A stretch of DNA of 64,000 nt, from NCBI RefSeq assembly GCF_946887195.1, contig NZ_CAMPKE010000007.1, forward strand, positions 1-64,000, given 5' to 3'. Of the stretch, positions 1 through 7,716 are shown piece by piece. A model generated the notes under the pieces. The model was not told the DNA's origin. It made no database searches and saw only the letters and a program-made list of their open reading frames with translations. The position numbers were made by a program, and so were the translations under genes. This DNA is from an uncultured Halomonas sp. Its GTDB lineage: Bacteria > Pseudomonadota > Gammaproteobacteria > Pseudomonadales > Halomonadaceae. Within the stretch, counting starts at the first letter, position 1, and each line of letters begins with the position of its first letter.

Positions 1-2
1 AG

Positions 3-311
3 TCAAGAATCAATCAGGCATGCAGCGAGGGTCGTGAGCGGGAATGCACGCGAGTCAAATACGTTGAATATAGCGGACTCGCTTGGAGAGCATTCTTATC
101 TGCCGCAGGTGGCAGTGCTGGCGGGGGTTATGGCGCCGAAATATGCCTGGCCATATCTATCGCGCCGCAAGGGCGGATCGTGTGCGGTATCGTTGGTGCT
201 GTGGCAGGCGCGGTAGCCGGTGAGAAGGCGGGTGAAAAAGTGGGAGAAGGCTTCGGCAAAATGCTATTTAGGGGTATCTACGGTTGGAGAGAGGTCGATG
301 GAACAGATTAA
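3..311 (+). CDS. C-terminal part of a protein with a glycine-rich membrane segment (possible toxin tail)
   Basis: An open frame enters from the left edge and stops with TAA at 309-311; about 102 residues are visible. After a charged stretch comes a Gly/Ala-rich hydrophobic segment (residues about 35-80: AAGGSAGGGYGAEICLAIS, later CGIVGAVAGAVAGEKAGEKV) ending in MLFRGIYGWREVDGTD. Such glycine-zipper segments near the C-terminus occur in membrane-inserting effectors of type VI secretion and related polymorphic toxins. That is family knowledge; the effector assignment is inference because the N-terminal part is outside the window. The stop lies 14 nt inside the next gene, which suggests translational coupling. 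It could instead be an unrelated membrane protein. Confidence 0.6.
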   Translation, partial: SRINQACSEGRERECTRVKYVEYSGLAWRAFLSAAGGSAGGGYGAEICLAISIAPQGRIVCGIVGAVAGAVAGEKAGEKVGEGFGKMLFRGIYGWREVDGTD

Positions 312-690
312 ATTTGCTCTGGCCATTGTCGGAACCTTGTTTGGTGCCTTTGGTCTCGTGCTTCTGGGAATTGCTTGCATCGTCGCCTTGTTCAAAATCG
401 GTGAGGCCGACCGTTACTATGGTGTCGGAAACATGGGCTGGGGGCGTTCAAGTCTAAATTTTCTGCCATGGAGCATGTGGCGCATGACCGAGTACGGCAT
501 GATTATCCTGTTCGCTCGTACCCGCCACGTACAACGCCGCTGGGGAAAAGATCTAGCATTGGTCAGGGCCAATAACCCGCCCAAGCGCTTGGAAAGTCTG
601 CTGGTTTGGCTCTATGCCAGTTGGTTTTTATTGGCGATTGCAGGTCTCACTCTCGGCTCTCTAATGATGTTACTTCCCGAGGTGAGGTAA
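298..690 (+). CDS. Small two-helix membrane protein, candidate immunity protein
   Basis: A 130-residue protein starting MEQIKFALAIVG. The ATG at 298 is preceded by GGAGAGAGG (286-294), which favours it over the longer frame beginning at 220. One transmembrane helix lies at about residues 6-32 and another near the C-terminus (about 102-125); between them is a basic cytoplasmic-type stretch rich in Arg, Trp and Tyr. I do not recognise the family. It overlaps the 3' end of the preceding gene by 14 nt, the usual arrangement for an effector followed by its immunity protein, and small membrane proteins are common immunity partners of pore-forming toxins. The role is inferred from position only. Confidence 0.6.
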   Translation: MEQIKFALAIVGTLFGAFGLVLLGIACIVALFKIGEADRYYGVGNMGWGRSSLNFLPWSMWRMTEYGMIILFARTRHVQRRWGKDLALVRANNPPKRLESLLVWLYASWFLLAIAGLTLGSLMMLLPEVR

Positions 691-743
691 ACGAGTAATG
701 ACTCACCTTCCTAGAAGAGTCGTTTTCTGTAGCATCGTCGGAA

Positions 744-800
744 TTGCCAAACACGATGCTGTTCAAAGGTATTTATGGTTGGAGAGAAGCCCATACATGA
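744..800 (+). pseudogene. Degenerate second copy of the toxin-like C-terminal tail
   Basis: Read in one frame this encodes TMLFKGIYGWREAHT and a stop at 798-800. It matches the end of the first gene (MLFRGIYGWREVDGTD, from position 261) at about 27 of 34 nucleotides over the core. The glycine-rich part is absent, and a stop lies upstream in frame at 699-701. It is read as the residue of a second tail cassette left by recombination or decay, with the candidate immunity gene lying between the two copies. Confidence 0.5.
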
Positions 801-801
801 A

Positions 802-1200
802 TTATTGGCCGCCCCGCGCGACCGCCTCGAGATACGCGATCACCTGCCGGCGTTGATCGGGCGCCAACCCCCAGAACACCATGCGCGTATCGGGGAACAT
901 TTCGCTCGGATCGCTCAGGAAGCGATCGAGATTCTCGACCGTCCAGGCAAGCGTCGCGGTCTCGAGCTGCGACGAGAAGTCGTAACCCGCAAGCTTCCCG
1001 GCACGACGCCCGACCACGCCATACAGGCTGGGGCCGGCAATGTGCTTACCGGGCTCGATCGAGTGGCAGCCACTGCACTGAGTGCGGAAGATACGTTCTC
1101 CGGGCTGCGCCTGGGATGCACCGTGGACCACATCGCTATCGATGCACAACAGCAGCAGCGATACGCCAAGCAGTCGTCCGGCCCACGTCTCGACAGCCAT
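802..1200 (-). CDS. Class I c-type cytochrome, c2/c550-like, periplasmic
   Basis: A 132-residue protein. The ATG at 1200 has GAGGCG seven bases upstream; the in-frame ATG at 1221 has no ribosome binding site. An N-terminal hydrophobic helix (about residues 7-28) acts as signal peptide or anchor. The heme site is CSGCH at residues 42-46, and Met107 in the segment DTRMVFWG is the likely sixth ligand. The pattern GPSLYGVVGRRAG followed by a C-terminal VIAYLEA helix is that of small soluble class I cytochromes. It is the last gene of an apparent five-gene minus-strand unit behind an ABC transporter and probably accepts electrons from a periplasmic dehydrogenase; the partner is not identified here. 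Confidence 0.85.
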   Translation of the reverse strand: MAVETWAGRLLGVSLLLLCIDSDVVHGASQAQPGERIFRTQCSGCHSIEPGKHIAGPSLYGVVGRRAGKLAGYDFSSQLETATLAWTVENLDRFLSDPSEMFPDTRMVFWGLAPDQRRQVIAYLEAVARGGQ

Positions 1201-1211
1201 GCCAAATCGCC

Positions 1212-1580
1212 TCAAAAGCATTGCAGACTGGCTTTGGCCTGGGCATCGCGAAACAGCTGAACCCGCTCATCGAGATGCCTGCCGGAGCGAAACAACATGC
1301 CGAGCTCGCCGCGCTTGTTCTGCATGCGAATCACCGTCTCCACCGCCTCATACTCCGTATAAGGCACACGCTTGGCGATCTCGTCGATGCTGCAGGAGCA
1401 CTTCTGCATGGTCAGATAGTCCTGGCCATTGGCCGCCATGCAGCCGAGCACGTAATCCACCCGCGCCTCGGTTGGGTAATCGTTGGCCAGCACCAACGGC
1501 GACAAGCCCCACGCCAGCACGACCGCCAGCGCCTTGGGAACGTGGCACGCCCGGATTCGCTGCAACCTGCGCTTGCGCAT
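1212..1580 (-). CDS. Small exported protein with four mature-region cysteines, function unknown
   Basis: A 122-residue protein with a signal peptide (basic MRKRRLQRIR start, hydrophobic core to about residue 32, probable cleavage after LVLA). The mature part carries GCMAANGQDYLTMQKCSCS and ends LQCF, so it has four cysteines able to form disulfides or bind a cofactor; there is no CxxCH heme site. A ribosome binding site (GAGGTGG) precedes the ATG at 1580. It lies 11 nt upstream of the cytochrome c gene and downstream of the ABC ATPase gene. I do not recognise a named family. A role with the cytochrome is inferred from adjacency. Confidence 0.65.
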   Translation of the reverse strand: MRKRRLQRIRACHVPKALAVVLAWGLSPLVLANDYPTEARVDYVLGCMAANGQDYLTMQKCSCSIDEIAKRVPYTEYEAVETVIRMQNKRGELGMLFRSGRHLDERVQLFRDAQAKASLQCF

Positions 1581-1640
1581 TTCCCACCTCTTTTTGTTGG
1601 ATCGATCGATAAAACAGTAGCTGGTTTCGGCGCGAGGTAC

Positions 1641-2456
1641 TCAGTCACGTTTGCGCCGGCCCGTACCATTTACCTCATCCATCGCACCGGGACGATCGAG
1701 CACCCCGGACAACAGGGCCGGATGCTCATCGAATAGCGCCTGCTGCAGGCGAGAGATATCGACATTCTCCACCCCGCGCGGGCGCGCCAGCGGCACGCTG
1801 TAATCCAGCATGACCCGTGCCGGCGGTGCCGACATGAACAGGACGCGATCCGCCAGTGTCAGCGCCTCGCGCAAATCGTGCGTCACGAACAGCACCAGCG
1901 GGCGCTCGCGTCGCCACAACGACAGCAGCAGTTCACGTAGCCGATTGGCGGTCGGCATGTCCAGCGAGACGAAGGGCTCGTCCATCAGTAACAACCGCGG
2001 CGAGACCATGAAGGCGCGCGCCAGCGCCGCACGACGCTGCATGCCGCCGGAAAGCTGATTGGGCCAGGCATCCACCACCGCTCCAAGCCCCACCTCGTGC
2101 AGCAGCGCCTCGGCCCGTGCCTGCGCCCCCCGTTCATGAGAGGATTGCACCAGACGTACGTTGTCCAGCGTGCTCAGCCACGGCATCAGTCTGGGCTCCT
2201 GGAACATCATGCCGAGGCGCTGTGATGATGGCTGGGGCGATTGCCGAGCCGGCTGCTCGGGCGCATCGCCCCAGCTCACCGCCCCGCGGTAATCGACATC
2301 GAGCCCCGCAATCATATTCAGCAACGTGCTTTTGCCTGCCCCCGAAGGCCCCACCAGGGCAAGAAACTCACCGCTATCGGCGATGAATTCGAGATCGCGC
2401 AGGATGAGCGCGTCGTTGAAACGTTTTTCGCGCACATGGACCGCCAGGCCGGTCAT
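1641..2456 (-). CDS. ABC transporter ATP-binding protein, nitrate/sulfonate/taurine (SsuB/TauB) type
   Basis: A 271-residue ATPase. Walker A is GPSGAGKST at residues 36-44, the signature is LSGGMQRRAALARA, Walker B is LLLMDEP and the switch motif is VTHD. The start at 2456 is chosen because its ATG overlaps the permease TGA in ATGA form. It energises uptake by the permease and binding protein encoded just upstream in the same transcript. The family imports small anions or organic S/N compounds, but the sequence does not fix the substrate. Confidence 0.9.
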   Translation of the reverse strand: MTGLAVHVREKRFNDALILRDLEFIADSGEFLALVGPSGAGKSTLLNMIAGLDVDYRGAVSWGDAPEQPARQSPQPSSQRLGMMFQEPRLMPWLSTLDNVRLVQSSHERGAQARAEALLHEVGLGAVVDAWPNQLSGGMQRRAALARAFMVSPRLLLMDEPFVSLDMPTANRLRELLLSLWRRERPLVLFVTHDLREALTLADRVLFMSAPPARVMLDYSVPLARPRGVENVDISRLQQALFDEHPALLSGVLDRPGAMDEVNGTGRRKRD

Positions 2457-3199
2457 TGGCGCCACCTCGTCAGATGCCGTTCCAGCGGCCGCATGATCGA
2501 CGCCTCGATCAGCAGCACCACTGCGGCAAAGGCCAGGGTATAAGCCAGAATGCTGGTGATGTCGAAGAACTGATAATAGGTGTGCAATTGAAAGCCCACA
2601 CCGTTGCTGCGCCCGAGCAACTCGACCACCAGTACGATCTTCCAGATCAGTGCCAACCCGCCACGTGCCGCCGCCATCAGATAAGGGTACAACTGCGGCA
2701 GGTAGATCCGCCGCAAGGTGCGTAGCCGGGGCAGGCGGTAGGCCTGAGCGACCGCCATCAGCCGCAGGTCCACCGCACGCGCGCCTTCACGCACGGTGAC
2801 CACCACCGTGGGGATCTTGTTCAGCGCCACGGCGAGTACCGCCGCGACATCGGTCAGGCCGAACCAGATATAGCAGAGCACGATGGTCACCAACGCCGGA
2901 ATGTTCAGGCCCAGTACCAGGGCGCCATCCAATGCGATATCCCAGCGCTTGTAGCGGCCCATGACGATACCGATGGCCGTGCCGATGGCCATCGCCACCA
3001 GGAAGCTCGCCAGCACGCGCGCCAACGTCATGCCGAGGTGATAGGGCAACTCGCCGGATAGCGTATGCCGCCAGAGGCTCGCCAGCACCTGCAACGGCGA
3101 TGGCAACACGGGAGAATCCGCGATCAGCGCGACGACCCACCATGCAATGGCCAGCCCCAGTAGCGAACCCGCACGCACGAGCCCATGACGCAAACTCAT
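2453..3199 (-). CDS. ABC transporter permease, NitT/TauT type
   Basis: A 248-residue inner-membrane protein with about six transmembrane helices. It has the family's coupling region (AQAYRLPRLRTLRRIYLPQLYPYLMAAARGG) that docks on the ATPase. The ATG overlaps the binding-protein stop as ATGA (3196-3199), and its own stop overlaps the ATPase start, so the three transporter genes are translationally coupled. It is of SsuC/TauC/NrtB type; the substrate is unknown. Confidence 0.88.
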   Translation of the reverse strand: MSLRHGLVRAGSLLGLAIAWWVVALIADSPVLPSPLQVLASLWRHTLSGELPYHLGMTLARVLASFLVAMAIGTAIGIVMGRYKRWDIALDGALVLGLNIPALVTIVLCYIWFGLTDVAAVLAVALNKIPTVVVTVREGARAVDLRLMAVAQAYRLPRLRTLRRIYLPQLYPYLMAAARGGLALIWKIVLVVELLGRSNGVGFQLHTYYQFFDITSILAYTLAFAAVVLLIEASIMRPLERHLTRWRQ

Positions 3200-4227
3200 G
3201 GCCGGCGGAACCCATCCCAGAAGATGTCCCGATCCAGCAGACGCATGTCGCCGATCAGCATACCGCCACCCTGCTCGGCCAGTACCTCGAACAATTGCTG
3301 GGCCGCATCGATCTCGGCTGGGCCGTAGTGCGTAAGAATGCCCGCCCGATAGCCCGCCTTGATCGCCGCGAACATGGCGTCGCTTTCGGCGTTGACTAGC
3401 TCACGCAGCGGCTCCCAGGCGGCGTCCGATTCGGCGAGAATCGCCTTGGCCTCATAGGTGGCCGCGAGAAAACGACGCAGGGCCCGGCGATGCCGATTCG
3501 CCCAATCCTCGGCGAATACCCAGCCCAGCAGGGGCGGCACGGTATCGATATGCAGGCCGGTTAGCATCTGCTCGACGCTCAGCAAGGGGCGCATGCCCTG
3601 GGCCTCGAGCCGGGCGTTGTAGTGCCAGAAGTTGATCGCCGCCGGCAATTCGCCGGTCTCCATCAGCCGGTTGATCATCGGCGGTGCGGCGTAGGTCGGC
3701 TCGGCGACAGCCGCGAGATCGATGCCCGCCGTGCGCTGCGCATAGGCCCGCAGCAGTAGCCAGGTCTTGTCGACCGGCCCGCCGGCGATGCCCAGCTTGC
3801 GGCCAGCCAGATCGGCCACGCTATCGATGTCGGCACCGGGAGCGAGCATGACCGCACCCACCGACAGCGAATAGGGCGCGAACTGGTAATCACGGCCCGC
3901 CTCGCGCTGGTGGGCCACCCATAACCAGTCGCTGACGATGAGATCCACACGATTGCTCTGCAGGGCAACCGCCAGGGCGTTTTCGGAAGCCAGCAGCACG
4001 ACCTCCAACCGTATGTCGTGCTTCTCGGCCAACTGGCGCGCGCGCACCACCTCCAGTTCCCAATTGACGGTGCCATAATTGAGCGCGCCGACACGCAGTA
4101 ACGGAAGCTCCTGCCGGGCGCTCGCTGCGGGCGATGCCAGCATGCTCGCCAGCAGCAGTATGTTCAGCAGCGTCAGGGCGAACCGCCACGGCGACGAACG
4201 CAAATGAAGGGTAGCGCCAATATGCAT
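3196..4227 (-). CDS. ABC transporter substrate-binding protein, nitrate/sulfonate/taurine-like, periplasmic
   Basis: A 343-residue protein with a signal peptide (hydrophobic FALTLLNILLLASML, cleavage probably after SPAASA near residue 37). The mature part begins LPLLRVGALNYGTVNWELEVV, the typical opening of a type 2 periplasmic binding fold in the SsuA/NrtA/TauA family. It is the first gene of the operon, with 233 nt of non-coding DNA to the divergent VOC gene. The association with two redox-type periplasmic proteins is unusual for an SsuABC system and may indicate a ligand linked to periplasmic oxidation. Confidence 0.85.
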   Translation of the reverse strand: MHIGATLHLRSSPWRFALTLLNILLLASMLASPAASARQELPLLRVGALNYGTVNWELEVVRARQLAEKHDIRLEVVLLASENALAVALQSNRVDLIVSDWLWVAHQREAGRDYQFAPYSLSVGAVMLAPGADIDSVADLAGRKLGIAGGPVDKTWLLLRAYAQRTAGIDLAAVAEPTYAAPPMINRLMETGELPAAINFWHYNARLEAQGMRPLLSVEQMLTGLHIDTVPPLLGWVFAEDWANRHRRALRRFLAATYEAKAILAESDAAWEPLRELVNAESDAMFAAIKAGYRAGILTHYGPAEIDAAQQLFEVLAEQGGGMLIGDMRLLDRDIFWDGFRRP

Positions 4228-4460
4228 GACTCGGGCTCCTGCACCCGCTGGCTTCTTGCTCCATCAGGAACTCTGGCAAGCCAAGACCGCTCTACCCATG
4301 ATGGGCCCGTTACCGATCCTTACAGTTAGGCGGCAAATCGCTTCCCCAGCCAGGCAACTTTAGTATCAACGCCCGCGACCTGCGCTGATGACTGCTCCGA
4401 GCCAGGACAGACCCGCGGCCAACGCGATATCCTTCAGAATAACCAAGAATGGAGAGCGCC

Positions 4461-4841
4461 ATGCTAACCAGCCTCGATCACCTGGTCGTCACCGTTACCG
4501 ATATTCCCCGTGCGGTGGATTTCTACACACGGGTACTGGGGCTCGAAGCCCGTTACCGCGATGCCGAGCGTGTCGATCTGGCTTTTGGCGATATGGCGTT
4601 GCGCCTGCATCAGGCCGACACGCCGGTCAGCCCCAAGGCCACGCAGCCCACCCCGGGCAGCCTCGATCTATGCTTTCGCAGCGCCTTGGCGCTGGACGAG
4701 TTCCAGGACCACCTGAATGCGCTGCAAATCCCCATCGAGGAGGGTCCGGTGGCGCGTCAGGGCACCAGCGGGCCGATCGTTTCACTCTACTTGCGCGATC
4801 CCGACGGCAATCTGATCGAGATCAGTCGCCCCAGCCGTTGA
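4461..4841 (+). CDS. VOC-family (glyoxalase/bleomycin-resistance fold) protein
   Basis: A 126-residue protein beginning MLTSLDHLVVTVTDIPRAVDFYTRVLGLE, the standard N-terminal beta-alpha-beta module of the vicinal oxygen chelate fold. A second half-module ends YLRDPDGNLIEI, which supplies the typical metal-ligand glutamate. The ATG at 4461 has GGAGAG five bases upstream, so it is preferred to the in-frame ATG at 4449. The reaction (glyoxalase, dioxygenase or antibiotic binding) cannot be told from sequence alone. Confidence 0.85.
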   Translation: MLTSLDHLVVTVTDIPRAVDFYTRVLGLEARYRDAERVDLAFGDMALRLHQADTPVSPKATQPTPGSLDLCFRSALALDEFQDHLNALQIPIEEGPVARQGTSGPIVSLYLRDPDGNLIEISRPSR

Positions 4842-4910
4842 CTCCGGTGCGGACGCCGGCGACGGTCTTGGCTATGCTGGTTATCGCACCGTTTCCATAG
4901 GAAGAACTTC

Positions 4911-5288
4911 ATGCAAGAACCGAACGCCACGGCAGACGATGCGGTGGAAGAAGCTCCCAAGCCGGCGGATACCACGATCGTGCTGGTGGTTTATGCGTTG
5001 TTGCTGGCCGGCTTCGTGGTCGGTTTCACGCCCTTGGTCGGAGTAATCGTCGCCTATGTCTATCGCGGCAAGGGTCCGGCCTGGCTCGACGAGCATTACC
5101 GCTATCAGATTCGCACGTTCTGGATCGGCCTGCTCTATGCGACGATCGCCACGATACTGACCCTGATCGGCATTGGCCTGATCCTGATGTTCGCCCTGGC
5201 AATCTGGCTGATCGTGCGCTGCGTCAAGGGTTTCAAGGCCGTGCAGGAAAAACGTGCGCCGAGCAATGTCGACACCTGGCTATGGTAA
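4911..5288 (+). CDS. DUF4870-like small membrane protein
   Basis: A 125-residue protein with a charged N-terminal tail of about 22 residues and about three hydrophobic segments (residues 23-50, 68-87 and 88-108). The pattern TPLVGVIVAYVYRGK... with YRYQIRTFWIGLL in the middle matches the DUF4870/YtxG-like family of short integral membrane proteins of unknown function. AGGAAGAA precedes the ATG. It is followed after 74 nt by an acyltransferase gene on the same strand. Confidence 0.75.
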   Translation: MQEPNATADDAVEEAPKPADTTIVLVVYALLLAGFVVGFTPLVGVIVAYVYRGKGPAWLDEHYRYQIRTFWIGLLYATIATILTLIGIGLILMFALAIWLIVRCVKGFKAVQEKRAPSNVDTWLW

Positions 5289-5362
5289 TCGGCCGCTGAG
5301 CGCGGGAAAGCCGCACGGGTCATCGGTATAATGTGGCGTTCAGCCAGTCATTGCGTAGACTC

Positions 5363-6307
5363 ATGAGCCAGTCCCAACCGCCATCGTCCTTTCGAGCCAA
5401 AGCCATCGCCGCGCTGTGGCGCCTGCTGTCGCACTGTTCGCCGGCAACGCTATGGCGCCTTGCGCGGCGGCTCGGGCCGCTGGTGTATCGCTTCAGTCGC
5501 CGCGAGCGCGAGGTCACCGATGCCAACCTGGGTGAGGTCTTTCCCGCGCTCGACGGTCACCGACGCCGGGAATTGGGCCGCGACAGCCTGATCCATTCCA
5601 CGGCTACCATGTTCGAGCTGGGCTTCGCCTGGCTCGCCGAGCCTTCGCGCGTCGAGGAGTCGATTCTCGCCGTGCAGGGTCGCGAACTGCTCGACGAGGC
5701 ACGCGCCGAGGGGCGTGGCGTGATCGTTCTGGCCCCGCATTTCGGCAACTGGGAAGTACTCAACTTCTGGCTCTCCAGCCACTTCCCGTTCACCGCGATG
5801 TACGAGCCACCCAAGATCGCCGCCCTGGACCCGCTGATTCGTCACGGACGCGAGCGCATGGGCGCCAGCCTGGTACCAACCAATTCGCGTGGCGTGGCAG
5901 CGCTGCTCAAGGCGCTGAAGCGCGGCGAAGCGGTGGGGATTCTACCCGATCAGGAACCCGACTGGAGCGGCGGCGTATTCGCCGATTTCTACCATCGCCC
6001 CGCCTACACGGCGACTCTGCTGCCCAAGCTGGTCGCACGCACCCAGGCCCGCGTGGTCACCGGTGTCGCCAAGCGCCGTGTCGGTGACGGCAATCGCAGC
6101 CATGGCTTCGAGATTCACTTTCTCGCCGCCGATTCGCGCGTTTACGATGCCGACGAGGCCATCTCGGCGCGCGGTGTCAACGCCAGCGTCGAAGCCGCCA
6201 TCGCCCTCGACCCGGCGCAGTACCAGTGGGAATACAAGCGTTACCGCAAGACGCCCGAGCAGCAGCAAGGGCAGCCTCAGCACAAGCGCTTTCGCATTTA
6301 CCGCTGA
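5363..6307 (+). CDS. LpxL/HtrB-family lysophospholipid or lipid A acyltransferase
   Basis: About 314 residues. The core carries the HX4E acyltransferase motif (APHFGNWEVLNFW), the later block GEAVGILPDQEP, and FADFYHRPAYTATL, as in the LpxL/LpxM family that adds secondary acyl chains to Kdo-lipid A on the inner face of the inner membrane. A GTG at 5333 in the same frame would add ten residues; ATG 5363 is the more conventional start but has no strong ribosome binding site. TATAAT at 5327-5332 could be a promoter -10 element, which would make the later start necessary. Family assignment is firm; the exact acyl acceptor is inferred. Confidence 0.85.
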   Translation: MSQSQPPSSFRAKAIAALWRLLSHCSPATLWRLARRLGPLVYRFSRREREVTDANLGEVFPALDGHRRRELGRDSLIHSTATMFELGFAWLAEPSRVEESILAVQGRELLDEARAEGRGVIVLAPHFGNWEVLNFWLSSHFPFTAMYEPPKIAALDPLIRHGRERMGASLVPTNSRGVAALLKALKRGEAVGILPDQEPDWSGGVFADFYHRPAYTATLLPKLVARTQARVVTGVAKRRVGDGNRSHGFEIHFLAADSRVYDADEAISARGVNASVEAAIALDPAQYQWEYKRYRKTPEQQQGQPQHKRFRIYR

Positions 6308-6410
6308 TTGCAGGCAGGCCGAAACGACCCGAACGTCTACACTGGGTGTGTCTGAAAGGGAGACATCGCTCAAGGGGATCGCCGAATCCTGGATCAAGGA
6401 GTCGAAATTC

Positions 6411-7685
6411 ATGCCTGCTCTCGCCCTTCTCGCTTCACCAACCCGACTACCGCTGAAGTTGTGCAGCCTGCTGATCCTGCCGCTGGCCATGGCCGATGCG
6501 GCTCACGCCGAGGCGCAATCCTCACCCACCGGCGAACTACGTAGTGTCGATGTCGCCGGTACCGAATACCGGGTCAATGCGCCGCCTGGCGCGCGGGTCG
6601 AGAAGGTGGCGGCGCTGGATGCCCCGCGTCTGATCAGCTTCGGTATCGACGGCGAAATGTTCATCGGCAGCCAGGCCGACAAGATCTATCGCCTCGCGCC
6701 CCCCTATGACGACGCCGAAGTGCTCGTCGAACTCGATGGCTATCCGCATAGCGTGGTACAGCGCGGCGATGCGCTGTTCGTCGCCACTACCGATGGGCTG
6801 TATCGCGCCGATTACCAATCGGGGGCCGATCTCGCCACTCAGGACTTCGAGCGCATCGCCGAGATTCCCGGCGGTAGTGGGCACAGCTCGCGCTCGCTGT
6901 CGCTGGGGCCGGACGGTCGGCTGTATGTCTCGCTGGGCATCCAGGGCAACTGCTCCAACCAATACATTGGCGAGGACTACGCCTTTACGGATCGTCGCGG
7001 CGGCGTGATGGTACTCGACGAGAGCGGCGATTCGCCGACGTGGCAGCCCTACGCCACCGGCCTGCGCAACCCGATCGGCATGGCCTGGGATTCGAGCGGC
7101 ACGTTGTATATCAATAACAACGGGCCGGATCACTGGGGCTACGACTTGCCACGCGAGGTACTGGTGCGCGCCGAGCAAGGCAGCTTCTTCGGCATGCCCT
7201 GGTTCCAATGGGTCGATGGCGAGTTCAAACGTGACGATTGCATCGGCAGCCAACCGCCGCGCAATGCCAGCGCGGCGACGCCACCGGTGGTGACCTTTCC
7301 TGCCCGCAGCGCGCCCATGGGGCTGACGTTCCTGCCCGAGGAGAGCAACCTGGCCGTGGATATGATCACCGCATTGCATGGCAGCTGGGGCACCCAACCG
7401 GATGGCGGCGCCAGCGGCGATCCGAGTACCCGTCGCGCGCCGGCCTTGATCGGCATTCGGCTTGGCGACGATGGCAGCGAGGGCGAAGCCAGCCCACTGA
7501 TGACCGGTTTCCAGAATGCCCAGGGCCAGCGCTGGGCACGCCCGGTCGGCGTCGCCTATGGTCCGGATGGCGCGCTCTACTTCACCTCCGATTCGGATGA
7601 GATGGGCCTGTATCGCATGACCATCGATGGCAAACCGATCGATGCCGATACCACGCTCGACAAGGCGACCGATGGCGAGTCGTGA
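6411..7685 (+). CDS. Exported PQQ-type sugar/sorbosone dehydrogenase-like beta-propeller
   Basis: A 424-residue protein. The ATG at 6411 has AAGGAG ten bases upstream. The signal peptide runs to about residue 32 (cleavage near AHA). The mature domain is a soluble six-blade propeller like glucose/L-sorbosone dehydrogenases: DGRLYVSLGIQGNC, AYATGLRNPIGMAWDSSGTLYINNNGPDHWG, MGLTFLPEE and VGVAYGPDGALYFTSD are the recurring blade motifs. Members oxidise sugars or aldehydes in the periplasm with pyrroloquinoline quinone. No pqq biosynthesis genes are in the window, so the cofactor must come from elsewhere. The substrate is unknown. Confidence 0.8.
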   Translation: MPALALLASPTRLPLKLCSLLILPLAMADAAHAEAQSSPTGELRSVDVAGTEYRVNAPPGARVEKVAALDAPRLISFGIDGEMFIGSQADKIYRLAPPYDDAEVLVELDGYPHSVVQRGDALFVATTDGLYRADYQSGADLATQDFERIAEIPGGSGHSSRSLSLGPDGRLYVSLGIQGNCSNQYIGEDYAFTDRRGGVMVLDESGDSPTWQPYATGLRNPIGMAWDSSGTLYINNNGPDHWGYDLPREVLVRAEQGSFFGMPWFQWVDGEFKRDDCIGSQPPRNASAATPPVVTFPARSAPMGLTFLPEESNLAVDMITALHGSWGTQPDGGASGDPSTRRAPALIGIRLGDDGSEGEASPLMTGFQNAQGQRWARPVGVAYGPDGALYFTSDSDEMGLYRMTIDGKPIDADTTLDKATDGES

Positions 7686-7716
7686 TCGCCATCGGTCGCC
7701 GATCACTCGGTTTTTT
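7682..7716 (+). terminator. Possible terminator of the beta-propeller dehydrogenase gene
   Basis: GTGATCG (7682-7688) can pair with CGATCAC (7700-7706), followed by TCGG and six T (7711-7716). It overlaps the stop codons of both convergent genes. The 11-nt loop and the four-base gap before the T-run make it only moderately convincing. Confidence 0.35.
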
